Of a stretch of DNA of 64,000 nucleotides, positions 47,992 through 57,109 are shown in pieces; position 1 is the stretch's first letter; every line of letters starts with the position of its first letter. The notes under the pieces are model-generated. The model made no database searches. It saw only the letters and a list, made by a program, of their open reading frames with translations, and had not been told where the DNA came from. The position numbers were made by a program, and so were the translations under genes. This DNA is from Pontivivens nitratireducens (GTDB lineage: Bacteria > Pseudomonadota > Alphaproteobacteria > Rhodobacterales > Rhodobacteraceae), in contig NZ_JACJUQ010000012.1 of assembly GCF_014235845.1 (NCBI RefSeq), forward strand, positions 1 to 64,000, in the 5' to 3' direction.

Positions 47992-48972
47992 TTATTGTGA
48001 CTGCGACTGCGTTTCTATCAATTCCGGTCCATTAAAGCCATATGCGTGCGCGATCGCACCGGCCAGAACGTTGGTATCCGCGATCTGACGTGTCAGCCAT
48101 TCGTGCAATCCGTTGCCGATGATCTGCTCCACCGACAAGGCGTCGAGCGTGGTCAGCATCTCGCGGGCCTGTGCACAAACGGCACGCTGGTCCGGGGTGC
48201 CGCCACCGATGGATTCCAGATGTTCCACGATGTCGCACATCGCGGCGATGATGCTGCGCGGGCTTTTCTTGTTGAGAATCAGGAAGTGCACGACGGACTG
48301 AGGTGTCACCGTCTCACGATATATCCAGCGAAACGCGCGCAGCGAATTCGTCGCCCGCAGCAACTGCACCCATTGCATGTGATCCAACCCGCCGCCGACA
48401 TCCTGCGCGTCGGGCAGCAGCACGTGATATTTCACGTCGATCAGACGGGCGGTTGCGTCCGAGCGTTCCACCGCCATGCCCAGCGTAATGAAATCGCGGC
48501 CCTCGTCACGCAGCATCGAGGCCTCGACCGCGCCCTGGAACAGGAATCCGCAATTCTTGACCCAATCCAGAAACTCGGCTAGCCGACCGCCGGTGATGTC
48601 ACGGCCCGACTTGCCGCGCATCTCCGCCCAGTTGGAATTGAGCACATCCCAAACTTCGCGCGTGACGGCAATGCGCATGGCACGTGCGTTTTCGCGTGCG
48701 GATTTCATGCAGCACAGGATCGAGGACGGGTTGTCCTCGTTGAAGATCAGATGCCGCGCCACGCTTTCCATGTCGGCGTTCTTGATATCACCGTCATAGA
48801 TCTCATGGCTGCCGCTGGCGATCAGGATCGATTCCCATTCCGAGGCCCGCCCCTCATCCGAATTGGGGATGTTGTCCATGCGGCGGCCCGCATCCAGCAG
48901 GCGTGCGATGTTCGACGCACGCTCGACATAGCGCGACATCCAGAAAAGTCCGTTTGCGGTCCGGCTCAGCAT
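47992..48972 (-). CDS. Alpha-E domain protein
   Basis: A 326-residue all-helical protein of the alpha-E family. The N-terminus ANGLFWMSRYVERASNIARL and the glutamate-rich helices (ESIGGGTPDQ, FRWIYRETVTPQSV) are characteristic. No enzymatic motif is seen. In other genomes it always accompanies the circularly permuted ATP-grasp and transglutaminase genes and is thought to act with the ATP-grasp in making a peptide. It starts 13 bp after the ATP-grasp stop, so the two are cotranscribed. Confidence 0.92.
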   Translation of the reverse strand: MLSRTANGLFWMSRYVERASNIARLLDAGRRMDNIPNSDEGRASEWESILIASGSHEIYDGDIKNADMESVARHLIFNEDNPSSILCCMKSARENARAMRIAVTREVWDVLNSNWAEMRGKSGRDITGGRLAEFLDWVKNCGFLFQGAVEASMLRDEGRDFITLGMAVERSDATARLIDVKYHVLLPDAQDVGGGLDHMQWVQLLRATNSLRAFRWIYRETVTPQSVVHFLILNKKSPRSIIAAMCDIVEHLESIGGGTPDQRAVCAQAREMLTTLDALSVEQIIGNGLHEWLTRQIADTNVLAGAIAHAYGFNGPELIETQSQSQ

Positions 48973-48985
48973 CGTGTGGCCCCCA

Positions 48986-50437
48986 TCATTTGTTCAGAAC
49001 CCACGTATCCTTGACGCCGCCACCCTGCGATGAGTTCACGACCAGCGAACCCTCTTTTAGTGCGACACGGGTCAAACCGCCGGGGATCAGCTTCGTCTCA
49101 CGACCGGAAATCACGAAGGGGCGCAAATCGACGTGACGCGCGACCAGACCGTCAGCGCCCAGTGTCGGCGCGGTGCTCAGCGCCAATGTGGGTTGCGCGA
49201 TGAAGCCTGCGGGATCAGCCTCGATCCGCTTGGCGTACTCCTCGATCTCGGCTTTCGTGGCCTTGGGTCCGATCAACATGCCATAGCCGCCGGAGCCGTG
49301 AACTTCCTTCACCACCAGATCCGCGAGGTTTTCCATGACATATTTGTATTCGTCGGGCTTTCCGCAGCGCCAGGTCGGCACGTTGGGCAGGATCGGTTCC
49401 TCACCCAGATAGAACTTCACCATTTCGGGAACGTAGATATAGATCGCCTTGTCGTCCGCCACGCCCGCGCCCGGCGCGTTGACGATGGTGACGCCGCCGT
49501 TCTTGTACGCCTCCATGATACCCGGAACGCCCAGCATCGAATCCGGGCGGAAGCATCTGGGGTCGAGGAAGGCATCATCCAGCCGGCGATACAGCACGTC
49601 GATCCGTTGCGCGCCCTGCGTGGTCCGCATGAAGACGCGGTTGTCCTCAACGAACAGATCCGGCCCCTCGACCAGTTCCACGCCCATCAGATCGGCCAGA
49701 AATGTATGCTCGTAATAGGCGGAGTTGAAATGGCCCGGCGTCAGCAGGGCCAGGGTCGGTTCCCCCTCGCACATCGGTGGCGCGACGGAGGCCATCGCCT
49801 CAGCCAGCATGTCGCCGTAATGATCCACAGGCCGCACGATGCCTGACCGGAACAGCTCGGGAAACATGCGTGACATCACTTCGCGGTTTTCCAGAACGTA
49901 GGAAATGCCGGAGGGCGTGCGGCAATTGTCCTCCAGCACGTAGCTTTCACCCTCACCGACCTGCACCAGATCGACACCGCAGATGTGGGAAAAGATGCCG
50001 CCGGGGGGGGCGAACCCCTCCATCACCGGCTCATACGCATCGTTGCCGTCGATCAGATCGGCAGGAACGATGCCTGCCTTCACGATGGCGCGTTCGGTGT
50101 AGATGTCGGTCAGAAAGGCGTTCAGCGCCTTGGCCCGCTGGATGGATCCGGCCTCGATCCGGTCCCATTCGGTGGCGCTGAAAATGCGCGGCACCATGTC
50201 GAACGGGATCAGACGTTCCGGGTCGCCCCCCTCCCCATACACCGCGAAGGTGATCCCCACCCTGCGAAACAGGGCTTCGGCCTCCGCTCTTTTTTCGTTG
50301 AGAGCGTCAGGACCGTTGGCATTCAGCCAGTCCTGGATCAGTCGGTACTCGGGACGAATATCGTCCCCGCGATACATTTCGTTGAACATTTCGCCTTTCC
50401 GGTGGAAATTTCCGTCCGTTATGTCAGCTTCTCCCAT
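48986..50437 (-). CDS. Circularly permuted ATP-grasp type 2 protein
   Basis: A 483-residue ATP-grasp enzyme with permuted order. Recognisable blocks are IPFDMVPRIFSATEWDRIEAG near the N-terminus, VLEDNCRTPSGISYVLENR, IVNAPGAGVADDKAIYIYVPEM, VVKEVHGSGGYGMLIG and HVDLRPFVISG. ATP-grasp enzymes of this group are predicted amidoligases that join amino acids or peptides. The substrate is unknown. The start at 50437 is set by AGGTC upstream; it is 77 bp from the divergent DUF2126 gene, so a shared promoter region is likely. Confidence 0.93.
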   Translation of the reverse strand: MGEADITDGNFHRKGEMFNEMYRGDDIRPEYRLIQDWLNANGPDALNEKRAEAEALFRRVGITFAVYGEGGDPERLIPFDMVPRIFSATEWDRIEAGSIQRAKALNAFLTDIYTERAIVKAGIVPADLIDGNDAYEPVMEGFAPPGGIFSHICGVDLVQVGEGESYVLEDNCRTPSGISYVLENREVMSRMFPELFRSGIVRPVDHYGDMLAEAMASVAPPMCEGEPTLALLTPGHFNSAYYEHTFLADLMGVELVEGPDLFVEDNRVFMRTTQGAQRIDVLYRRLDDAFLDPRCFRPDSMLGVPGIMEAYKNGGVTIVNAPGAGVADDKAIYIYVPEMVKFYLGEEPILPNVPTWRCGKPDEYKYVMENLADLVVKEVHGSGGYGMLIGPKATKAEIEEYAKRIEADPAGFIAQPTLALSTAPTLGADGLVARHVDLRPFVISGRETKLIPGGLTRVALKEGSLVVNSSQGGGVKDTWVLNK

Positions 50438-50514
50438 ACAGTCTGACCTTTTTTCTACACTTGCCAAGGGTCGCTGACACATTTTTCGGCACTCGCGCCC
50501 GACATGGAGACATT
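50438..50514. promoter_or_regulatory. Divergent promoter region of the Anbu locus
   Basis: The 77-bp gap between the ATP-grasp gene (minus) and the transglutaminase-DUF2126 gene (plus) must hold both promoters or a shared operator. A T-rich stretch (CTTTTTTCTAC near 50448-50458) is the only notable feature. The GGAGA for the plus gene is at 50506-50510. Confidence 0.4.
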
Positions 50515-53500
50515 ATGAGCATCAAGATCGCACTGACCCACCGGACCAGCTACAGCTATGACCGGCCGATCCAGCTCAACCCGCATGTTGTGCGCCTCAG
50601 ACCTGCGCCCCATGCCCGTACGCCGGTGCTGTCCTATTCTCTCAAGATCACGCCCGAGGATCATTTCCTGAACTGGCAGCAGGACGCATTTTCCAACTGG
50701 CAGGCGCGTCTGGTCTTTCCGGAAAAAACCACTGAATTCAGCGTCGAGGTGCAGTTGATCGCGGACATGATCGCGATCAACCCGTTCGATTTCTTCGTCG
50801 AGGATGGTGCCGCCGAGGTGCCGTTCCAATATTCGGGCACCCTGCGCAAGGAGCTGTCGATCTTCCGCCGTCAGCCGCGCCAGACCAAGACGTTCCACCG
50901 CTACATGGCCGCCGCCCCGCAGACCAACGGCTCCACCAACGACTGGCTGGTCGCGATCAATCAATACGTCCAGAACACCATCAACTACACCGTGCGGATG
51001 GAACCGGGGGTGCAGACGCCCAAGGAGACCATCGTCAAGGCATTGGGTTCATGTCGCGATTCGGCATGGCTGCTGGTGAACATGCTGCGCGAATTCGGCT
51101 ACGCGGCGCGGTTCGTGTCCGGCTATCTGGTGCAGCTCAAGGCGGACCTGCGCTCGACCAATGGTGCCGACGGGCCCGAGGAAGACTTCACCGATCTGCA
51201 CGCCTGGTGCGAGGTCTACCTGCCCGGTGCGGGATGGGTCGGCCTCGACCCGACATCGGGCCTCTTCGCGGGTGAGGGGCACATTCCGCTGGCCTGCACG
51301 CCGCTGCCCTCCTCCGCCGCGCCGATCTCCGGTTCGCTGGAACAGGCGGAGGTGGAATTTGACTTCGAGATGCGCGTGGACCGGATCGAGGAGCCGCCGC
51401 GCGTCACCGCCCCCATCTCGGATGCCAACTGGGCAGCACTGGACCGCACCGGCCGGATGATCGACCGCAAGCTTGAGGAAGGCGACGTGCGCCTCACCAT
51501 GGGCGGCGAGCCGACATTCGTCTCCGCCTATGACCGGGATGGTAAGGAATGGACCGTCGATGCCGTAGGGCCGACCAAGCGGGAGAAGGCCGACGAGCTG
51601 ATCCGTCGCCTCCGCACGCGCTTCGCTCCCGGCGGAATGCTGCATTACGGTCAGGGCAAGTGGTATCCGGGCGAACAGCTTCCCCGCTGGGCGTTCTCGC
51701 TCTACTGGCGCGGCGACGGTCTGCCGCTGTGGAAAAACCCCGATCTGGTCGCCAAGGAGGGCGCGCAGGGCGCCGGTATCGAGGAGGCCGAAACCTTCAT
51801 GGAGCATCTGTGCGATGCGCTGGAGGTCGAACGCGATCTGGCTGCCCCGACCTTCGAGGATCCCGCCGCCTTCTCGCTGCGCGAACAGGAACTGCCCGCG
51901 AATGTGGACCCGGAGGATTCCAAGCTGGACGATCCGCAGGAACGCGCCCGCCTCGCCCGCGTGTTCGAACGCGGATTGGGCAACGCCACCGCCTTCGTCC
52001 TGCCACTGCAACTGGCGCAGTCCGGCGACCGGCGACGTTTCAAATGGCGGTCCGAGAAGTGGAAGACCCGGCGCGGCAAGCTGTTCCTGATGCCCGGCGA
52101 CAGCCCCGCAGGCTTCCGCCTGCCCCTCGGTTCGCTGGAGCATGTGCCAGAGGCCCGGCGCATCCACCAGTTCCAGCGCGATCCGATGGTCAAACCCGGT
52201 CCCCTGCCGCAGGTCGAGGGCGGACGCGTCGTGTCCGAACCCTCACAAACCCCGTCCGATGACTGGATGGCCGCGCATACTGTCTTCCTCGAAAGCGAGG
52301 AGCCGGTCCGCACCGCGCTGACCGTGGAACCGCGCGACGGGCGTGTCTGCGTCTTCCTGCCACCCACCGGCACCGTCGAGGAATATATCGACCTGATCAG
52401 CGCGGTGGAGGAAACAGCCGAGGCACTGGACCAGCCCGTGCATGTCGAGGGCTATGAGCCGCCCCGCGATCCGCGCATGAACATGATCGGCGTCACCCCC
52501 GACCCCGGCGTGATCGAGGTGAACATCCACCCGGCCAAGAACTGGGGCCAGCTCGCGCAAGTGACCGAAGTCCTCTACGACGAAGCGCGTGAGATCGGTC
52601 TGGACAGCTTTACGTTCCAGGTGGACGGCCGGCCCACCGGCTCCGGTGGCGGCAATCACATCGTCGTCGGCGGCGAAACACCGTCCGACAGCCCGTTCCT
52701 GCGCCGGCCCGATTTGCTCGGCTCGATCATCCGCTACTGGCAGAACCACCCGTCGCTCAGCTATCTGTTCTCGGGCATGTTTATCGGCCCGACCAGCCAG
52801 GCCCCACGCCTGGATGAGGCCCGCCACGACAGCCTGTATGAGATGCAGATCGCGTTGAAGGAGGTCGAGCGTCTGGGCGGCGAACCCCCACTGTGGCTGG
52901 TGGACCGCATCTTCCGCCACCTGCTGACCGATCTGACCGGCAACACCCACCGGGCGGAGATTTGCATCGACAAACTGTTCTCCCCCGACGGTCCCACCGG
53001 GCGTCTGGGACTGGTGGAGTTTCGCGGCTTCGAGATGCCACCGCATCCGCGCATGGGAATGGCGCAGGCGCTGATCATCCGTGGCCTGATCGCATGGTTC
53101 TGGAACGAGCCCTACAAGGGTGAGTTGAAACCGCGCGGCACCCATCTGCACGACACATACCTGCTGCCTGCCCATTGCTGGGCCGATTTCCAGGACGTGC
53201 TCACTGATCTCAGCGGTGCCCACGGCACCCCGTTCGACGAAGCCTGGTTTGTCGCACAACGCGATTTCCGCTTCCCGATCCTCGGCACGCATCAGGTCGA
53301 GGGCGTCGGGTTGGAACTGCGCGCCGCGATCGAGCCGTGGCTGGTTCTGGGTGAGGAAAGCACCGCCGGCGGCACCGCTCGCTTCGTGGACAGTTCCGTC
53401 GAACGCTTGCAGATCAGCATGGAAAACGCCGATCCGCGCTTCCAATTGACCTGCAACGGCTACGCCCTGCCCCTGCATGAGGTGCGCGGCAAACAGGTCG

Positions 53501-53802
53501 CGGGCATCCGCTTCCGCTCATGGCAACCGTGGAGCGCACTCCATCCCACCATCCCGGCCAACGGCCCGCTGGTGTTCGATCTGTGGGACAACCTTTCGGG
53601 CCGCTCCGTCGGCGGATGCACCTACCACGTCCACCACCCCGGCGGTCGCGCGCATGAGGTGCGTCCGATCAACGCGTTGGAGGCCGAGGGCCGTCGGATT
53701 TCGCGATTCGAGAAGGGCGGGCACTCGCAGCACTTGGAGCACCCGAAATACCTCGGTGTGCACCCGGACTTCCCCAAGACACTCGACCTGCGCCGGGTGT
53801 GA
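50515..53802 (+). CDS. Transglutaminase-like protease fused to DUF2126
   Basis: A 1095-residue protein. An N-terminal beta-sandwich (Bact_transglu_N, about 1-85; IALTHRTSYSYDRPIQLNPH) precedes a transglutaminase-like domain with the triad Cys180 (ALGSCRDSAWLL), His229 (DLHAWCEVYLP) and Asp245 (WVGLDPTSG). The rest (about 300-1095) is DUF2126, with a large conserved segment (VDGRPTGSGGGNHIVVGG, then FEMPPHPRMGMAQALIIRGL). The transglutaminase half is expected to hydrolyse or transfer peptides. DUF2126 is unassigned but resembles glutamine-synthetase/ATP-guanido ligases. It is the fourth partner of the Anbu locus. The start has GGAGA upstream. Confidence 0.94.
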   Translation: MSIKIALTHRTSYSYDRPIQLNPHVVRLRPAPHARTPVLSYSLKITPEDHFLNWQQDAFSNWQARLVFPEKTTEFSVEVQLIADMIAINPFDFFVEDGAAEVPFQYSGTLRKELSIFRRQPRQTKTFHRYMAAAPQTNGSTNDWLVAINQYVQNTINYTVRMEPGVQTPKETIVKALGSCRDSAWLLVNMLREFGYAARFVSGYLVQLKADLRSTNGADGPEEDFTDLHAWCEVYLPGAGWVGLDPTSGLFAGEGHIPLACTPLPSSAAPISGSLEQAEVEFDFEMRVDRIEEPPRVTAPISDANWAALDRTGRMIDRKLEEGDVRLTMGGEPTFVSAYDRDGKEWTVDAVGPTKREKADELIRRLRTRFAPGGMLHYGQGKWYPGEQLPRWAFSLYWRGDGLPLWKNPDLVAKEGAQGAGIEEAETFMEHLCDALEVERDLAAPTFEDPAAFSLREQELPANVDPEDSKLDDPQERARLARVFERGLGNATAFVLPLQLAQSGDRRRFKWRSEKWKTRRGKLFLMPGDSPAGFRLPLGSLEHVPEARRIHQFQRDPMVKPGPLPQVEGGRVVSEPSQTPSDDWMAAHTVFLESEEPVRTALTVEPRDGRVCVFLPPTGTVEEYIDLISAVEETAEALDQPVHVEGYEPPRDPRMNMIGVTPDPGVIEVNIHPAKNWGQLAQVTEVLYDEAREIGLDSFTFQVDGRPTGSGGGNHIVVGGETPSDSPFLRRPDLLGSIIRYWQNHPSLSYLFSGMFIGPTSQAPRLDEARHDSLYEMQIALKEVERLGGEPPLWLVDRIFRHLLTDLTGNTHRAEICIDKLFSPDGPTGRLGLVEFRGFEMPPHPRMGMAQALIIRGLIAWFWNEPYKGELKPRGTHLHDTYLLPAHCWADFQDVLTDLSGAHGTPFDEAWFVAQRDFRFPILGTHQVEGVGLELRAAIEPWLVLGEESTAGGTARFVDSSVERLQISMENADPRFQLTCNGYALPLHEVRGKQVAGIRFRSWQPWSALHPTIPANGPLVFDLWDNLSGRSVGGCTYHVHHPGGRAHEVRPINALEAEGRRISRFEKGGHSQHLEHPKYLGVHPDFPKTLDLRRV

Positions 53803-53811
53803 TACCGTTTT

Positions 53812-53854
53812 CGCCGGTGGCTCAAACAAGAGCCTCCGGCGGGGATATTTTCGG
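53812..53854 (+). terminator. Rhodobacterales-type 3' hairpin after the DUF2126 gene
   Basis: CGCCGGTGGCTC and GAGCCTCCGGCG pair around AAACAA with one mismatch, then GGGATATTTTCGGG follows. The run CCTCCGGCGGGGATATTTT is, from memory, a recurrent intergenic element at gene 3' ends in Rhodobacteraceae. Here it lies 10 bp after the stop and before the convergent gene. Confidence 0.65.
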
Positions 53855-53868
53855 GAGCAAAGTGGGGG

Positions 53869-55281
53869 TTAGAGGCCGATCAGACGGGCAAGCAATTCGC
53901 CCGCCTTTTCTGCAAAAGTGTAGATCCCGAACATTTCGGAGCCACTTTTCACAAAAACCACACCATTGCGCCGCGCCTCGGCTATCGAACGCGAGGCGCG
54001 GCTTGCATAACGATGTGCTGCCATGACCCGTTTGGGGTCATCGCTGGGAACGGTATTATCGAGGACCAGCTCAAGATCGGCAGGCAACATCGTGGCCAAT
54101 TCGCCGTCACTGATCGCCACGATTTCTGCCGTAATCGTGCGCAACTGTTGCTGTTGCAAATCTGACATCTCGCGCAATTGCAGCGCAGTCCGGGCCAGCA
54201 CGGCCTTTTCAACATCCGGCACCCATGCACGCACATTGGTCGCATTGGATTCGAGCGTATTGCGAAGCTTACGCACCGCGCGGCTATCAAGCAGCGGGTT
54301 TTCAACAATCAGCATATCAATATCGAGGATCGCGCGGAGCATATCATCATGAACCTGCTGCGGATCATCGGCATATTGCGCCAGCAAACGGTCCAATTGC
54401 GGCAGCACGTTTGCCATTTCGTAAAGGCTATTCGAAGCGGCAAGGGCCGCGCGCATATCTGCGACAGCATTGCGCAAAGTATTTAGGATTGTGTTGAACA
54501 GCGATACTTCAGTGATGGGCCGGGGAACAACGTGCAAACGTCTGCGTTCTGGGTTCCAAACGATATCTTCGGCAAGCGGCGTTGCCTGCTCGACATAGCG
54601 CGCCTCAATCTTCGCAATCTCAACCGCGACTGCCTCGGCCCCTTCGTCCCAGACATCAGGCGCGATCAACGCAATATCCCGCAGCATGTCCCAATTCTGT
54701 GCGCGGCCCTGCAACAGGCCGTCATACCAATCGATCCAGAAGGTATAGCCGGGCCGTTGTTCAAGCTGCGCGCGGAATGCCGCCCATTCCGCTTGCAGAG
54801 GATTGTAACCCTGCGGCCAAAGCGGGTTTGCCAACACATCGCGGGGCACATCCTCCCCTTCTTGAGCATTCGCCAGAACAACGGAGTCGGCGGCGGCGGC
54901 GGCGGATAAGTCGGCGGAGGCGGCGGCGACGGAGGAGCGGGCGGCGGAGGCGGCGGCGACGGATAAGGCGGCGGCGGCGGCGGCGGATAAGGCGGCGGAG
55001 GCGGAGGCGGCGGCGGAGGCGGAGGCAGCGGCGGAGGCGGCGGAGCGGGCGGCGAAGAAGGCGGCGGCGGAGGCGGCGGAGGCCTTGATGTCGTCGGTTG
55101 GCACAAGAGCCGCGACCGACGATATCAGCAGGCACCTGAATGTCGTAAATGTCAAAGTCTGATGAACTTCTTTACCGCCGACAGCCAGCGGAAGAACGCG
55201 TGCAGCACTGCGAAAAGCCATTGCCACGGCCACCTCACGCGGCTTGTCGTGCAACCAGTCTTCAAGCTCATCCGGTGTCAT
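53869..55281 (-). CDS. Protein of unknown function with Ala/Ser-rich repeat region
   Basis: A 470-residue protein. The N-terminal part (TPDELEDWLHDKPREVAVAMAF, about 1-65) is followed by an Ala/Ser-only stretch of about 70 residues (about 66-133) and a C-terminal 330 residues that are helical and rich in Leu, Asp and Gln (WAAFRAQLEQRPGYTFWIDWY, QYADDPQQVHDDMLRAILD). It has no signal peptide. I do not recognise a family. Code in the repeat is GCN/TCN triplets. The same frame runs unbroken through the repeat, which supports one gene. The start could also be 55296. Confidence 0.7.
   Translation of the reverse strand: MTPDELEDWLHDKPREVAVAMAFRSAARVLPLAVGGKEVHQTLTFTTFRCLLISSVAALVPTDDIKASAASAAAFFAARSAASAAASASAAASASAALSAAAAAALSVAAASAARSSVAAASADLSAAAAADSVVLANAQEGEDVPRDVLANPLWPQGYNPLQAEWAAFRAQLEQRPGYTFWIDWYDGLLQGRAQNWDMLRDIALIAPDVWDEGAEAVAVEIAKIEARYVEQATPLAEDIVWNPERRRLHVVPRPITEVSLFNTILNTLRNAVADMRAALAASNSLYEMANVLPQLDRLLAQYADDPQQVHDDMLRAILDIDMLIVENPLLDSRAVRKLRNTLESNATNVRAWVPDVEKAVLARTALQLREMSDLQQQQLRTITAEIVAISDGELATMLPADLELVLDNTVPSDDPKRVMAAHRYASRASRSIAEARRNGVVFVKSGSEMFGIYTFAEKAGELLARLIGL
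54884..55090. repeat. GCG/GCC triplet low-complexity tract
   Basis: About 200 bp made almost entirely of GGCGGC, GGAGGC, GGCGAC and GGATAA variants, with imperfect units of 3-15 bp. It encodes the Ala/Ser tract of the unknown protein. Other frames are also open (Pro-rich and Arg-rich), an effect of base composition. Length may vary between strains. Confidence 0.9.
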
Positions 55282-55441
55282 GCTGTTCGGTCCCATCGGA
55301 ATGCGCGTTCGGGCCGAAGTTAGCACCATGACCGCACAACGCGAGTAAAATGCGGCGCATTAACCTTTCACCCCTGTGGCTAGACCTGCCAGCCGCGTGC
55401 CATACCGATACCAGCCGGATCTCAGCGTGGCGGTTTCGCCG

Positions 55442-55894
55442 TTAACCCTTGCCGTACAGCTCCCCCGCCCGCGCCTCGAACGCGCCAACGATCCGGCGCA
55501 TCGCCTCGTTGAAGACAACGCCGATGGCCGCTTGCAGGATGCGCGACTTGAACTCGAAATCAACGAAGAAATGCACAGTGCAGCCGCCATCCGCGCACGG
55601 TTCGAACCGCCAGTTGTTGACGAGGTATTTGAACGGTCCCTCAAGGTATTCCACGTCGATCGTCATCGGCACAGGTTTCATGGTCACGCGGCTCAGGAAG
55701 CTTTCGCGGAACACCTTGAAACTGACGATAAGGTCGGCATCCACCTGAGTCCCCTCGGGTATCTCGCGTTCTTCACGCACGCGGCAGGCCACGACCCAGG
55801 GCAGGAACTGCGGATAGGATTTCACGTCCGCGACCAGATCGTACATCTGCTGCGCGGTGTAGGGCATCACCCTCTCATCGGTATGGGTCGTCAT
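55442..55894 (-). CDS. RatA/Coq10-like START-domain protein
   Basis: A 150-residue polyketide-cyclase/START-fold protein. The segments [22 protein letters not shown] and [22 protein letters not shown] are typical. Homologues are named RatA (a ribosome-binding toxin in E. coli) or Coq10 (ubiquinone binding in mitochondria); in alphaproteobacteria the Coq10-like role is more likely. No antitoxin is adjacent. It is divergent from the phosphoribosyltransferase gene. Confidence 0.88.
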   Translation of the reverse strand: MTTHTDERVMPYTAQQMYDLVADVKSYPQFLPWVVACRVREEREIPEGTQVDADLIVSFKVFRESFLSRVTMKPVPMTIDVEYLEGPFKYLVNNWRFEPCADGGCTVHFFVDFEFKSRILQAAIGVVFNEAMRRIVGAFEARAGELYGKG

Positions 55895-55986
55895 CTTTGC
55901 CCCCTCACGGCTCTTTCAGGCGTGATCTGTTTGCCGTAAACAAGCGGCGCATACAACATCGGGTTCCCCCTATTGCGGAGAGTTTC

Positions 55987-56523
55987 ATGCTACCCTACGC
56001 CATCGACGAGATGATTTCGGCCAAATCCATTGCCGCCCGGGTCGAGGCGCTGGCCCGCACGATCTCCGACCATTTCGCGGATACCGACAAGCTCGTCGTC
56101 GTGGGGCTTTTGCGCGGATCGTTCATCTTTATCGCTGACCTGGTTCGCGAACTGGACCTGCCGGTCGAGGTCGATTTCATCGAGGCGTCAAGCTATGGCG
56201 ATGGTGTGGAATCCAGCCGGGAAGTGCGCATTCTCAAGGACTTGCGATCCGGCATCGAGGGGCGCGACGTGTTGGTGGTCGAGGATATCGTGGACACTGG
56301 CTGGACGCTGAATCACGTACGCGGCATGCTGGAGGCTCGCAATCCGGCCCGGTTGGAGGTTTGCGCCCTGCTCGACAAACCCTCCCGACGCGAGGTCGAT
56401 ATCCGCGCCACATGGACCGGTTTCGAAATCCCGGACGAATTCGTCGTGGGCTATGGCATCGATTATGCCCAACGCAACCGCAACCTGCCGCATATCGGCA
56501 AGGTTCGCTTTCTGCCGAACTGA
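55987..56523 (+). CDS. hpt: Hypoxanthine phosphoribosyltransferase
   Basis: A 178-residue type I phosphoribosyltransferase that salvages purine bases with PRPP. The PRPP site is [14 protein letters not shown]. Other typical parts are [21 protein letters not shown] and [11 protein letters not shown]. The start at 55987 has GGAGA 6 bases upstream; the frame is open earlier. Length is normal for bacterial Hpt. Guanine may also be a substrate. A CBS protein follows 58 bp downstream. Confidence 0.93.
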   Translation: MLPYAIDEMISAKSIAARVEALARTISDHFADTDKLVVVGLLRGSFIFIADLVRELDLPVEVDFIEASSYGDGVESSREVRILKDLRSGIEGRDVLVVEDIVDTGWTLNHVRGMLEARNPARLEVCALLDKPSRREVDIRATWTGFEIPDEFVVGYGIDYAQRNRNLPHIGKVRFLPN

Positions 56524-56581
56524 GGCGACTTGTCGCGGGGTGGTGGCGTTCTAATTGTGGTCCAGCCATTGAGGATCACAG

Positions 56582-57109
56582 ATGACAGATCGCCGGACCA
56601 TCGCGCAACGTCCTGAATTTGCACAGAAGCCGCGCCCGCTTACGGCCGGTTCGGCCGATATGGTACGCGATGCAGTGCGCGGCATGGCCCGGCACAATTA
56701 CGGCTGCGTTGTCGTGGTGGACGATGCTGGGCGTGTCGAAGGCGTGATGACGGAACGCGATATTCTCAAGCGCCTGATCGACAGTGATCTCGACGTCGAA
56801 ACGACTCAAGTCGGCCAGATCATGACAGCGAATCCTCGTGTCGTTCAACGCGACGATCAGGTGGTGGATTGGCTGCGCATCATGTCGAACGAGCGGTTCC
56901 GCCGCCTGCCCGTCGTGGATGAGACAGGACAGTTGGAAGCGGTTTTCACCCAAGGCGATTTTGTCAGCTATACTTGGCCGGAACTGACAGATGGGCGCAT
57001 GGGCGGCGGAACCGCGCGCCATGCGATGGAGTGGCGCCCGATCGCGATCACCGGTGCGGTCGTGGCGCTATACACCATGGTGATGGCGCTGATCTTTACC
57101 GCGCGCTAG
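56582..57109 (+). CDS. CBS-domain protein with C-terminal membrane helix
   Basis: A 175-residue protein with two CBS motifs (about 25-75 and 85-135; [20 protein letters not shown] and [20 protein letters not shown]) and a transmembrane helix at about 152-172 ([20 protein letters not shown]). CBS pairs bind adenine nucleotides. Membrane anchoring suggests a sensor role, but its target is unknown. AGGA lies 8 bases before the ATG. Its stop overlaps lipA by 4 bp on the other strand. Confidence 0.85.
   Translation: MTDRRTIAQRPEFAQKPRPLTAGSADMVRDAVRGMARHNYGCVVVVDDAGRVEGVMTERDILKRLIDSDLDVETTQVGQIMTANPRVVQRDDQVVDWLRIMSNERFRRLPVVDETGQLEAVFTQGDFVSYTWPELTDGRMGGGTARHAMEWRPIAITGAVVALYTMVMALIFTAR

Noticed and set aside
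54666-55106. Proline-rich open frame across the triplet tract
   Set aside because: It exists only because the GCG/GGC repeat is open in all frames. The Ala/Ser frame is continuous with plausible sequence on both sides.
55442-55894. RatA toxin of a toxin-antitoxin module
   Set aside because: No antitoxin-like gene is adjacent, and the Coq10-like role is more common in this lineage.
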